This document shows, in pieces, positions 8,060-14,544 of a stretch of 18,647 nucleotides of DNA. The notes below the pieces were generated by a model, which was not told the DNA's origin, made no database searches, and saw only the letters and a list, made by a program, of their open reading frames with translations. Made by a program: the position numbers and the translations under genes. The stretch lies in NCBI GenBank assembly GCA_934132915.1, contig CAKPAK010000026.1, positions 1-18,647 of the forward strand, written 5' to 3'. This DNA is from an uncultured Bacilli bacterium. GTDB lineage: Bacteria; Bacillota_I; Bacilli_A; RF39; UBA660. The number at the start of each line of letters is the position of its first letter. Position 1 is the first letter of the stretch.

Positions 8060-8875
8060 TTATTTCTGAATAACTTGATAAGCCCATAGATTTTTAATCT
8101 GCCCTTCAATCTCTTCGTAGCGCCATAACTGATTACTTCTCTTTCTACTATTAGAGTCTCGAACAATAAATTTATCCTCTTTCATTCCTGTTATGGCAAT
8201 AATATGACCAGTCGTGGTAAAATCTCCTTTTCGCATACTACAAATAATAGGATGTCCTTGCTTTAGTTCTTGTATCATTGCTGATTTTGACAAGGGAATT
8301 TCTGTTCCTTTGATTCCAAAATATTCTACCCCCTTCGTAAAGAAGGACCAACTTGTCCCATCTTGGTAATATCCATTGGTATAGGAATAAAGAGCAACAT
8401 CATAGGGAGTAATGTCATTTCGGCTAGTTAATCCAGCAATAACAATAGCGACCGCAGTTGGCCCACAGCCATTTATCGCCATTACTTCATCACCATAAAT
8501 TCCATATCCCCATCTTTTATCATATTGAAGTAATAGAGGGTACTCACCTACACTAACTTTATCAATTGTATCAGAAAATACTTTTCCTTGGTTTTCTTGA
8601 TAGTTAAGTACATAATCTGTCATATCGGTATTTCTAGATAACATCTCCAATAAAATAGAGGGATACTCACTCTTACGCTCTAATATTTTAGCAATATCTT
8701 GATTTTCATCTTGTAGAGAGTAAAGTGAATCTAAAGCATTTTTTTGACCTATATTTTGCATACTTTTAAGAGCGTTTATTTTCTGAAATACCTCACTTAT
8801 ATAATGATTTCTTCTTCCAAAAAGGACAAAAAAGATAATCAAAATAAATAAAAATTTACCTCTTCTTTTCTTCAA
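8060..8875 (-). CDS. Membrane-anchored C39-like cysteine peptidase
   Basis: This 271-residue protein has a basic start and one hydrophobic segment (about 7-20), so it is anchored or exported. A charged helical linker (about 25-100) follows, then a Peptidase_C39_2-type domain (about 110-268). The likely catalytic set is Cys137 in NGCGPTAVA, His224 in GHIIAITG and Asp240 in VRDSNS, with Gln117 in LLQYDKRW as the probable oxyanion residue. Unlike bacteriocin-exporter C39 domains, it is not fused to an ABC transporter. The substrate is unknown; an extracellular peptide, wall peptide or leader are options. The start is TTG, supported by a nearly complete Shine-Dalgarno sequence. It leads a two-gene unit with VanZ and has VanR-type direct repeats in its promoter. 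Confidence 0.88.
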   Translation of the reverse strand: MKKRRGKFLFILIIFFVLFGRRNHYISEVFQKINALKSMQNIGQKNALDSLYSLQDENQDIAKILERKSEYPSILLEMLSRNTDMTDYVLNYQENQGKVFSDTIDKVSVGEYPLLLQYDKRWGYGIYGDEVMAINGCGPTAVAIVIAGLTSRNDITPYDVALYSYTNGYYQDGTSWSFFTKGVEYFGIKGTEIPLSKSAMIQELKQGHPIICSMRKGDFTTTGHIIAITGMKEDKFIVRDSNSRKRSNQLWRYEEIEGQIKNLWAYQVIQK

Positions 8876-8891
8876 GAAAGATCACCACCTT
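8873..8891 (-). promoter_or_regulatory. TTG start codon with near-complete Shine-Dalgarno sequence
   Basis: AAGGTGGTGATC (8891-8880, minus strand) differs by one base from the full 12-nt complement of the usual 16S rRNA tail, AAGGAGGTGATC. TTTC and then the TTG at 8875 follow. The strong pairing decides this start despite the weak codon. Confidence 0.75.
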
Positions 8892-8966
8892 TACCTAAAT
8901 TTTTCAAATCCATTAAAAGTTTTAATTGAAGAAACAAAAAAATCATCGAAAAATTAATACAATTTT

Positions 8967-9031
8967 ATTGTACTAAGTAATCTATGATTATTCTTTAATT
9001 TCTTCTTATAAAAATCTTAAGATTTTCTTAA
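8967..9031 (-). promoter_or_regulatory. VanR-type direct repeats and promoter of the C39 peptidase-vanZ unit
   Basis: On the minus strand, four units at exact 11-nt spacing follow the vanS-like stop: TTAAGAAAATC (9031-9021), TTAAGATTTTT (9020-9010), ATAAGAAGAAA (9009-8999) and TTAAAGAATAA (8998-8988). A -10-like TACAAT stands at 8972-8967, its first base 26 nt below the start of the last repeat. The vanR-like promoter has the same 26-nt relation. Repeats at 11-nt phase are typical for tandem OmpR-family binding. The -35 is poor, which suits activation. The predicted leader is about 85 nt. Confidence 0.55.
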
Positions 9032-9034
9032 TCC

Positions 9035-10165
9035 TTATTTTTTCGGTAAAACTACTGTAAAAGTGGTTTCATTCTGCTCACTAGTAGCAGATATTTTCCC
9101 TTGGTGAAGTTCAACAATTTCTTTAGCAATAGCAAGACCTAGGCCACTGCCACCCGTCTTACTTGTCCTTGAAGAATCAAGACGATAAAAATTTTCAAAA
9201 ATACGATCTAACTTTTCTTTAGGAATTTGCTTTCCTTGATTGGTAACTTCGACAATAACTTTCTTTCCTTCTTCCTTAGCCGTTACTTTGATACTCGTTT
9301 TTTCTTTACTATAATAAATTGCATTTTTAATTAAATTATTAAAGACACGACTTAACTTATCCGAATCAGCATATAATATAATTTCTTCATTGGCACAAAA
9401 CGTAATTTCTTTATCCATTTCTTTTAAGATGGGATAAAAATCATCAATCATTTGAGCAAACATTAAATTTAGATTTAGTTCTTCTTTTTCTAAAATAATT
9501 TTTTCTGAGTTAAACCTAGCCACCTCAAATAATTCATTAATTAATTCTTCCAGGCGATAAGATTTATCTAGGGCAATATCAATATACCTTTCTCTTTGTT
9601 CTTCTGGCATATCTTTTACCTCACTTAATAAAGATAAATAACCAATCATCGAAGTCAGTGGGGTTTTAATGTCATGAGCAAGATAGACAATTAATTCATC
9701 CTTCTTTTCTTCATTTTCTCTAGCTAACTTTTCATTTTGAATGGCTTGTCTTTTAAAATGATTTAATTTTTTTTCTACCTCTACCATTTCTGGAGGTAAA
9801 TTGATGTATTCAATATTTGGATCAAATAATTGGTCTGCGGATGCTGAAATAGAAAAGGCATAGGAATAAATTTTTTTTAATAATTGATATAAAAAAATTA
9901 AAACCATCCCCAAAGCAAGAAAGAATGCAATAAAAAGAAAATAACCACGATCAAAAATAAGATGATATAAATTTACCAAAAAAAGATAGAAATGAGGGAA
10001 AGTATCATATAGCCATTGAAAATCTGAATTAGAAATTACCTCAGCCATAACAATTAAAATAATTCCCATTAAAACAAGCCCAATAATACATTTAGCAATA
10101 AAGGCAAAAAAAGTATTTTTTACCACAACTTCCATATGATTATTTTTCAATTTTATACCCCATTC
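9035..10165 (-). CDS. VanS-like sensor histidine kinase
   Basis: This is a VanS-type kinase of 376 residues from the ATG at 10165. It has two membrane helices (about 20-42 and 75-97) around a short extracellular loop of about 30 residues. The dimerisation region has LAHDIKTPLTSMIGYLSLL with His165, almost the same as in VanS of vanA. The ATPase domain shows the N-box RVFNNLIKNAIYYS and the G-box TGGSGLGLAIAKEIVELHQG. The start at 10165 gives MEWGIKLKNN, which parallels the VIKLKNKK beginning of VanS and overlaps the regulator gene by 26 nt in the same arrangement as vanRS. No clear ribosome binding site precedes it; alternatives are ATGs at 10207, 10204 or 10135. The ligand is unknown, and no vanHAX genes are nearby. 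Confidence 0.92.
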   Translation of the reverse strand, partial: EWGIKLKNNHMEVVVKNTFFAFIAKCIIGLVLMGIILIVMAEVISNSDFQWLYDTFPHFYLFLVNLYHLIFDRGYFLFIAFFLALGMVLIFLYQLLKKIYSYAFSISASADQLFDPNIEYINLPPEMVEVEKKLNHFKRQAIQNEKLARENEEKKDELIVYLAHDIKTPLTSMIGYLSLLSEVKDMPEEQRERYIDIALDKSYRLEELINELFEVARFNSEKIILEKEELNLNLMFAQMIDDFYPILKEMDKEITFCANEEIILYADSDKLSRVFNNLIKNAIYYSKEKTSIKVTAKEEGKKVIVEVTNQGKQIPKEKLDRIFENFYRLDSSRTSKTGGSGLGLAIAKEIVELHQGKISATSEQNETTFTVVLPKK

Positions 10166-10835
10166 CATAGACTGTTTTAATATATTTAGGCATCTTTCCT
10201 CCATCATTCATTTTTTCTCTTAAATGCCTAATATGTACCATAATCGTATTGTTATCTTTTAAATAATACTTCTCCTTCCAAACTCTAGAAAATAAATCAT
10301 CACTTTTTACCACATTTCCTCGATTAACACAAAGTTCCCATAAAATAGAAAATTCTGTTTTCGTCAGTTCGATTGGTTTTTCATTAAAGAAAAATTCATG
10401 GGTATCATAGTTAATCCGTATGCCCCGAAAGTCAATTTCATTTTTTGTATTGTCATTAGTTTCCTGATTATATTTCTTATACCTTCTTAATTGAGCCTTC
10501 ACCCTAGCAAGTAATTCAAGTGGTTGAAATGGCTTGGTTACATAATCATCCGCCCCAATACTAAGTCCGGTAATTTTATCCATATCTTCTACTTTAGCCG
10601 TTGCAAAAATAATGGGAAAATTATACTTCTCTCTTATCTTTCTACATAAAGAAAAACCATCCATATCCGGCATCATAACATCTAATATTGCAAGATCAAC
10701 TTTTAAATTATCAATATCTTTTAAAATATCCTGACTAGAATAATATTTATCAACGATGTAATTTTCATTCTTCAAATAAATTTCTACCAAATCAGCAATC
10801 TCTTTTTCATCATCTACAACTAAAATATGAAACAT
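10140..10835 (-). CDS. VanR-like OmpR-family response regulator
   Basis: This is a VanR-like regulator of 231 residues. The receiver starts MFHILVVDDEKEIADLVEIY with D8 and D9, the phospho-acceptor D52 in ILDVMMPDMDG, T79 in FATAKVED, and K101 in VTKPFQPLELLARVKAQLRR. These stretches and the C-terminal VHIRHLREKMND...YIKTVYGMGYKIEK are strikingly close to VanR of enterococci as I recall it. The winged helix includes ELTKTEFSILWELCVNRGNV. I chose the ATG at 10835 because it gives the family N-terminus and AAAGGAAG lies upstream. An ATG at 10874 falls within the -10 element. The gene overlaps the kinase gene by 26 nt. Direct repeats in its own promoter suggest autoregulation. Confidence 0.94.
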   Translation of the reverse strand: MFHILVVDDEKEIADLVEIYLKNENYIVDKYYSSQDILKDIDNLKVDLAILDVMMPDMDGFSLCRKIREKYNFPIIFATAKVEDMDKITGLSIGADDYVTKPFQPLELLARVKAQLRRYKKYNQETNDNTKNEIDFRGIRINYDTHEFFFNEKPIELTKTEFSILWELCVNRGNVVKSDDLFSRVWKEKYYLKDNNTIMVHIRHLREKMNDGGKMPKYIKTVYGMGYKIEK

Positions 10836-10872
10836 GTTCCTATTCTTCCTTTCAATAAGCATCTTTATTCTC

Positions 10873-10915
10873 ATTATAGCATAGATAAAAAAAGCAATTC
10901 TTAATTTTTTCTTAA
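10873..10915 (-). promoter_or_regulatory. VanR-type direct repeats and promoter of the vanRS-like operon
   Basis: On the minus strand, TTAAGAAAAAA (10915-10905) and TTAAGAATTGC (10904-10894) form a direct repeat with an 11-nt period. An extended -10, TGCTATAAT (TATAAT at 10878-10873), follows, its first base 26 nt below the start of the second repeat. The -35 region (AAGAAT) is poor and overlaps the second repeat. The same layout stands in front of the C39 peptidase gene. Confidence 0.6.
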
Positions 10916-10918
10916 AAT

Positions 10919-10954
10919 TTAAAAAAAATACTTAATTTGATTAGAATTAAGTAT
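10919..10954 (-). terminator. Terminator of the flavodoxin-cupin operon
   Basis: A perfect 11-bp stem, AATACTTAATT (10926-10936) and AATTAAGTATT (10944-10954), with a 7-nt loop is followed on the minus strand by a run of T. A second, bulged hairpin (arms AAATAAG at 10963-10969 and CTTATTT at 10994-11000) lies between it and the cupin stop, so the end may be a tandem terminator. It abuts the vanR-type promoter. Confidence 0.7.
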
Positions 10955-11006
10955 TGATTTTTGAAATAAGAGAAGGATTTTTCCCGTTCTTGCCTTATTT
11001 TTATGC

Positions 11007-11435
11007 TTAACCTAGTTTATCATATTCTTCATCGGTAACTGGTTCACACCACTCATTTGAAGTCTTTTCTCCTGGGACTTCGACTGCAATATGACTAAAC
11101 CATGCGTCTTTTTGGGTGCCGTGCCAATGTTTTACGTTTGCTGGGATTGTAATTACCATGCCAGGTTTTAAGCGAATGGCTTCTTTCCCTTCTTCTTGAT
11201 ACCAACCATATCCAGCGGTGCAAATTAAAATTTGACCACCACCTTTTGTCGCATGATGAATATGCCAATTATTTCTACATTTTGGCTCAAAAGTGACATT
11301 TGCTAAAAATACGGCACTTTCTCTAACTGGTGTTAAAGGATTTAGGTAACTATTTCCGATAAAATATTGTTGAAAATTAATATTTGGTTCTCCTAGACCA
11401 AAAATATTTGTTTTAGTAAATTCTTCTTTATTCAT
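11007..11435 (-). CDS. Cupin-domain protein
   Basis: This small single-domain cupin has 142 residues. The first cupin motif includes NNWHIHHATKGGGQILICTAG with His58 and His60 as likely metal ligands and Gln68 in the usual Glu position. The second motif, PANVKHWHG, supplies His103. Such cupins commonly stand beside carboxymuconolactone-decarboxylase-like (CMD) genes and flavodoxins; some are fused to CMD domains. The true substrate is unknown. AAGGAGG lies 9 nt upstream of the ATG, and the start lies inside the last codons of the preceding CMD pseudogene (8-nt overlap). The cupin itself looks intact, but loss of its upstream partner could reduce its translation if the two were coupled. Confidence 0.92.
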   Translation of the reverse strand: MNKEEFTKTNIFGLGEPNINFQQYFIGNSYLNPLTPVRESAVFLANVTFEPKCRNNWHIHHATKGGGQILICTAGYGWYQEEGKEAIRLKPGMVITIPANVKHWHGTQKDAWFSHIAVEVPGEKTSNEWCEPVTDEEYDKLG

Positions 11436-11747
11436 CTTTACATACCTCCTTTACTAAATTCAATACACTCCATCCTTTGGGCCATCCTACATAAAAGGCT
11501 GTATGGGTAATTATTCCTACGATTTCTTCTTTTGTCACGCCATTTTTTTGGCATTTTCCAAGTGATACGTTAAAGAACTATCGATAATTCCTGATGACAT
11601 TAAGGCAACAACGGTGATGATACATCTGGTCTTTAAATCGATAGATTCATCATTCCAGTTTTCTCAAAATAAAATATCATCGTTATAATGGGCAAACTTT
11701 GGGGCTAGTGTTCCTAATTGATCTCTGCCTGCGGTTTGTTTAATCAT
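11428..11747 (-). pseudogene. Carboxymuconolactone decarboxylase-like gene, disrupted
   Basis: Reading from the ATG at 11747 gives MIKQTAGRDQLGTLAPKFAH and DDILF, then an in-frame TGA at 11666-11664, then ENWNDESIDLKTRCIITVV, ALMSSGIIDSSLTYHLENAKK. There the frame is lost. Adding one A to the run of seven A restores NGVTKEEIVGIITHTAFYVG, WPKGWSVLNLVKEVCKDE and a TAA. The restored product is about 106 residues, a normal CMD (AhpD-fold) length. From family memory the residue at the TGA is usually Gly (LFGE), so one GGA-to-TGA change plus one deletion explain both lesions. The start overlaps the flavodoxin stop as ATGA and the end overlaps the cupin start, so the gene was a full operon member. 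A sequencing error in the homopolymer could explain the frameshift but not the stop. Confidence 0.88.
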
Positions 11748-12250
11748 TTTTTGCACCATCTTTCAATTCTTGCTTTTGCATTTATGGCATCACTTCCTTG
11801 AATCGCAAGACCACCTTTAATCTCCGCGCCTACGCATATTTTTTGCACGTCGGAAAGGATATTTCCTAGTCCTGATCCTTCATGGGTAGAAAAAGGATAA
11901 ACCACTTTTCCTTTAAAATCTAAATTTTCTAAAGCTGTAAATAAACAGCAAGGGTAATGTCCCCACCAAATGGGACCTCCAATATAGATTGTATCATAAT
12001 CTTCAATCGATTTTAGTGGTTCTTTAATTGCTGGTCTTTTGTTATTTTCTAGTTCTTCTTTGGCAACATCACAGCATTCTTGGTAAGAATAAGGATATTC
12101 TTTTGCGGGTTCTACTTTAAATCGATCTGCTCCGGTTATTTCTTGAAGATAGTTGGCAACAATTTCGGTATTACCAACGGTGATATTTCTGATTCCATCC
12201 TGCATATAATTTTCTCCTGTATGAGAAAAATAAATAATTAAACTTTTCAT
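11744..12250 (-). CDS. Flavodoxin family protein
   Basis: This flavodoxin-fold protein has 168 residues. The FMN phosphate-binding region is MKSLIIYFSHTGENYMQDG followed by VGNTEIVANYLQ; the insertion between the two parts is typical of the Flavodoxin_4-like group. The second flavin loop is IYIGGPIWWGHYP, and the third region is YPFSTHEGSGLGN. It is likely a cytoplasmic one- or two-electron carrier or quinone/oxidised-substrate reductase. The start at 12250 is supported by GGAGGAG upstream and by an ATGA overlap with the preceding flavodoxin gene. An ATG at 12289 inside that gene lacks support. The two adjacent flavodoxins are related but not near-identical, so they are an old duplication or separate recruits. 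Confidence 0.93.
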   Translation of the reverse strand: MKSLIIYFSHTGENYMQDGIRNITVGNTEIVANYLQEITGADRFKVEPAKEYPYSYQECCDVAKEELENNKRPAIKEPLKSIEDYDTIYIGGPIWWGHYPCCLFTALENLDFKGKVVYPFSTHEGSGLGNILSDVQKICVGAEIKGGLAIQGSDAINAKARIERWCKK

Positions 12251-12750
12251 TTCGTTTTCTCCTCCTTTTTGGATAGATGATCTATCCAATTATTGATTTT
12301 TTCTTCACTGGTGATGCATTTGTCTCGTGTATTTGCGTCAAAGACAATATTCATTCCTGGTGCTACTTTGCTGTTTGGACACAATTTTTCTATATCAGTA
12401 AAAGAATGGCCAAGCCAACCTGCGTTAGTGGCAAAGGGATAAATTGTCTTCCCCGTTAAATCATACTTCTTTAAAAAAGTAATAATGGGTGGAGAAATGG
12501 TATACCACCAAACGGGTGTGCCGATGATGATTTCATCGTATTTCTCTAAATTGAAGTGAATTGGTTCTATTTCTACTTCTTTATTGTCGATAGAATTGTT
12601 TTGATATTCATCCACAACTTCCTGGTAATTTTGGGAAAATGGATGAGTGGGTTGAATTTCTAGGACATCGCAGGAAATTCTTTGTTGAATCATAGAGACG
12701 ACTTTTTTGGTATTTCCTGTATAACTGTAATAAACGACTAAACGATTCAT
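12247..12750 (-). CDS. Flavodoxin family protein, first gene of the operon
   Basis: This flavodoxin-like protein has 167 residues. The flavin phosphate loop is VVYYSYTGNTKKV (about 4-16), the second loop is IIIGTPVWWYTISPP, and the third is YPFATNAGW. There is no membrane segment. It leads an operon with a second flavodoxin, a broken CMD gene and a cupin, all joined by overlaps. Operons of this composition are common in Bacillota and are thought to handle reactive carbonyls, quinones or oxidative stress, but the substrate is not known. GGAG lies 10 nt upstream of the ATG. A promoter with a 19-bp spacer and an internal dyad suggests control by a MerR-family activator encoded elsewhere. Confidence 0.93.
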   Translation of the reverse strand: MNRLVVYYSYTGNTKKVVSMIQQRISCDVLEIQPTHPFSQNYQEVVDEYQNNSIDNKEVEIEPIHFNLEKYDEIIIGTPVWWYTISPPIITFLKKYDLTGKTIYPFATNAGWLGHSFTDIEKLCPNSKVAPGMNIVFDANTRDKCITSEEKINNWIDHLSKKEEKTK

Positions 12751-12803
12751 TGGTTATCAACTCCTTTTTCTTTTTTCTCGCAAGAGATACTTGTGATATT
12801 ATC

Positions 12804-12835
12804 ATTTTACCACTTAACGGATGGTTGTCGTCAAG
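12804..12835 (-). promoter_or_regulatory. MerR-type promoter of the flavodoxin-cupin operon
   Basis: On the minus strand, -35 TTGACG (12834-12829) and -10 TAAAAT (12809-12804) are 19 bp apart, the long spacing typical of MerR-family activated promoters. A dyad with arms CTTGACG (12835-12829) and CGTTAAG (12819-12813), six of seven bases matching, fills the spacer. This arrangement resembles AdhR-type MerR operators. No merR gene lies in the window. Confidence 0.6.
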
Positions 12836-12901
12836 AGATGAAGAGATAGTTTACATCTTTTTGGTGTCTGCTTTCTGCTTATTCCTTATTTTAAAGCTTG
12901 A

Positions 12902-14455
12902 TCAGTATTTTTCTTTTAAAATGATCACTTCTTGCGAAATTCCCTCTCCGGTATTTGGGTTTATGGTGGAATAAATCAAGTCACCGCTAAAGCAAAGTAA
13001 GAAAATGACACAGATTAGATTGGTTAGGTGGGGATTGATTTTTTGGTAAATGTTATCGAAAAGAGGGGCAATAAGATAAGTAAAACCACATCCTCCTAAG
13101 CCAAAAACGAGAAGACCTTCTAGGCAGATACGTCCTTTAATATTGAAGAAATAGCCCGTATAATCCCAATATTTTAAATGTTGGAAAGTTTCAAGAAACC
13201 AAGCGGTTGTATATTCGATTATGCCACATAAAAGAAAGGTTGCAATAAATAATTGAAATGGTTGATGGCGATATTTTTTTAAGAGAATCAGGATTAAAAT
13301 GCCACCAAAACCGTAAATGGGTAACCAAGGTCCGTGCATGGTTCCGCGGTTAATGAAAGTTCCATCGCTAACAAGATGAAGGAATACTTCCCAGAAATAG
13401 CCAATCATTGAAAATGTCATAAAAAATAAAAGGTAAGTTTTGGGAGAATAGTTTTTGTTATAATCTAGTTGAAAGATTTTATTTTTTAAGGTTGTATTTC
13501 CTTTTTCTTCGGGATAGGTTGGGAGATTTTCTTTGTTTATTGCAAGAAAGGCGTCATTTAGACTTTTATTTTTTTGGTGACTAGTTAGGTATTCTTCTCT
13601 TAATGACATGTATACTTCAGCAGATAAAGATTCTTTATAAATATTTGAATAAAAAATGCCACTTAAGTTTAGTGTGATGATTTTTAGAAAATCCCAGCCT
13701 AACATAGATAGATCAAGAAAGAATAAGTTTTTTATTTTTGTGGTTGTGAGTTGTTTAGATAGATCGAATACTTCTTCTTTTGAAAGATTGGGATTTTCGG
13801 CTAAGAGATAAGGAATCATTTTGTATTGATAATATTTAATTATTCCTCCGATAATGGTAAAGTTCCAAAGAAATTGGTAGAGAGATTTTAGAAATAAAAT
13901 ATAGGAAATATGCAGTGTTTTTTTGGATTGGTAAGGAAAGAATAGTCGATCAATCTTGGTTTCTGGATAGCGTCTTTTTTCGAGAAAATAGCGACACTTC
14001 CCTACTTCTATGGCATTGAAGAAAAAAATTCCTACCATGGTGATGAAAAAATTACTGAAAATGATGGTAATTGTTCGATTTATCCGATTGGCAAATAAAG
14101 CTTTATTCATGGTGTTTAAGAGGGTAAAAATAAGAGAATGACTATTTAGCATTTGATTGATCAAGTAAGAAATTACCCCTTTGGTATATTTGCTCGTGAT
14201 TTTTTGTTCAAGTTTTGGTTTGGTATTTGTTTTTTCTAATAATTCATCAAATATTTCACTTGAAGTTAAGCTTTTGTTTCTTAAGAGGTGGCTGATTTTT
14301 TGATCATGAAATTCAAGTGGTTGGATGTTTTTGGTCGTATAGTTGAATCCTCCGGTTAAAAGGAGGGAACAAAGGAATACAAAAAGGACATTTTTAAAAT
14401 AGTGACAACTTACCGTTTTTTTGGCGGTATTTTTTAATTCTTTTCTTTTTAACAT
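12902..14455 (-). CDS. DUF975 / CmpB-type (PF06541) fusion membrane protein
   Basis: This 517-residue integral membrane protein appears to join two families. The N-terminal part (about 1-290) looks like DUF975: MLKRKELKNTAKK, FFFNAIEVGKCRYFLEKRR, an expanded IIKYYQYKMIPYLLAENPNL, SKEEVFDLSKQL, and FFLDLSMLGWDFLKIITLNL. The C-terminal part (about 335-500) looks like the putative ABC-transporter type IV (CmpB) family: FSMIGYFWEVFLH, FINRGTMHGPWLPIYGFGG, CGIIEYTTAWFLETF, YWDYTGYFFNIKGRICLEG. About ten membrane segments are visible. A charged linker at about 287-335 joins the halves. Neither family has a firm function. The start at 14455 is set by AGGAGGAAG upstream; an ATG at 14479 overlaps that site. 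No terminator is obvious downstream, so readthrough into the flavodoxin operon is possible. Confidence 0.88.
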   Translation of the reverse strand: MLKRKELKNTAKKTVSCHYFKNVLFVFLCSLLLTGGFNYTTKNIQPLEFHDQKISHLLRNKSLTSSEIFDELLEKTNTKPKLEQKITSKYTKGVISYLINQMLNSHSLIFTLLNTMNKALFANRINRTITIIFSNFFITMVGIFFFNAIEVGKCRYFLEKRRYPETKIDRLFFPYQSKKTLHISYILFLKSLYQFLWNFTIIGGIIKYYQYKMIPYLLAENPNLSKEEVFDLSKQLTTTKIKNLFFLDLSMLGWDFLKIITLNLSGIFYSNIYKESLSAEVYMSLREEYLTSHQKNKSLNDAFLAINKENLPTYPEEKGNTTLKNKIFQLDYNKNYSPKTYLLFFMTFSMIGYFWEVFLHLVSDGTFINRGTMHGPWLPIYGFGGILILILLKKYRHQPFQLFIATFLLCGIIEYTTAWFLETFQHLKYWDYTGYFFNIKGRICLEGLLVFGLGGCGFTYLIAPLFDNIYQKINPHLTNLICVIFLLCFSGDLIYSTINPNTGEGISQEVIILKEKY

Positions 14456-14544
14456 GAAACTTCCTCCTTCGGACAACAAAAAATAGGTATCTGCTATGTT
14501 TCTTTTGCAAGTGGTTTAATATACTGTTATTGGGTGGTGATATG

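Noticed and set aside
8060..8875. Bacteriocin maturation and export by the C39-like peptidase
   Set aside because: The domain is not fused to an ABC exporter, and I saw no small precursor with a double-glycine leader in nearby gaps.
9035..10835. A classical glycopeptide-resistance (van) operon
   Set aside because: VanR/VanS-like and VanZ-like proteins are present, but no dehydrogenase, D-Ala-D-Lac ligase, VanX or VanY-type gene occurs in the window.
11664..11666. In-frame TGA in the CMD-like gene read as selenocysteine, tryptophan or glycine by recoding
   Set aside because: TGA serves as a normal stop in several neighbouring genes with ATGA overlaps, the codon is not at a CxxC redox site, no selenocysteine-type stem-loop is evident, and a second lesion follows in the same gene.
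14495..14527. SigE/SigK-type sporulation promoter before the tiny membrane protein
   Set aside because: A partial match to a SigE -10 (TATACTGT) is present, but the candidate -35 is at the wrong distance and nothing fits SigK.
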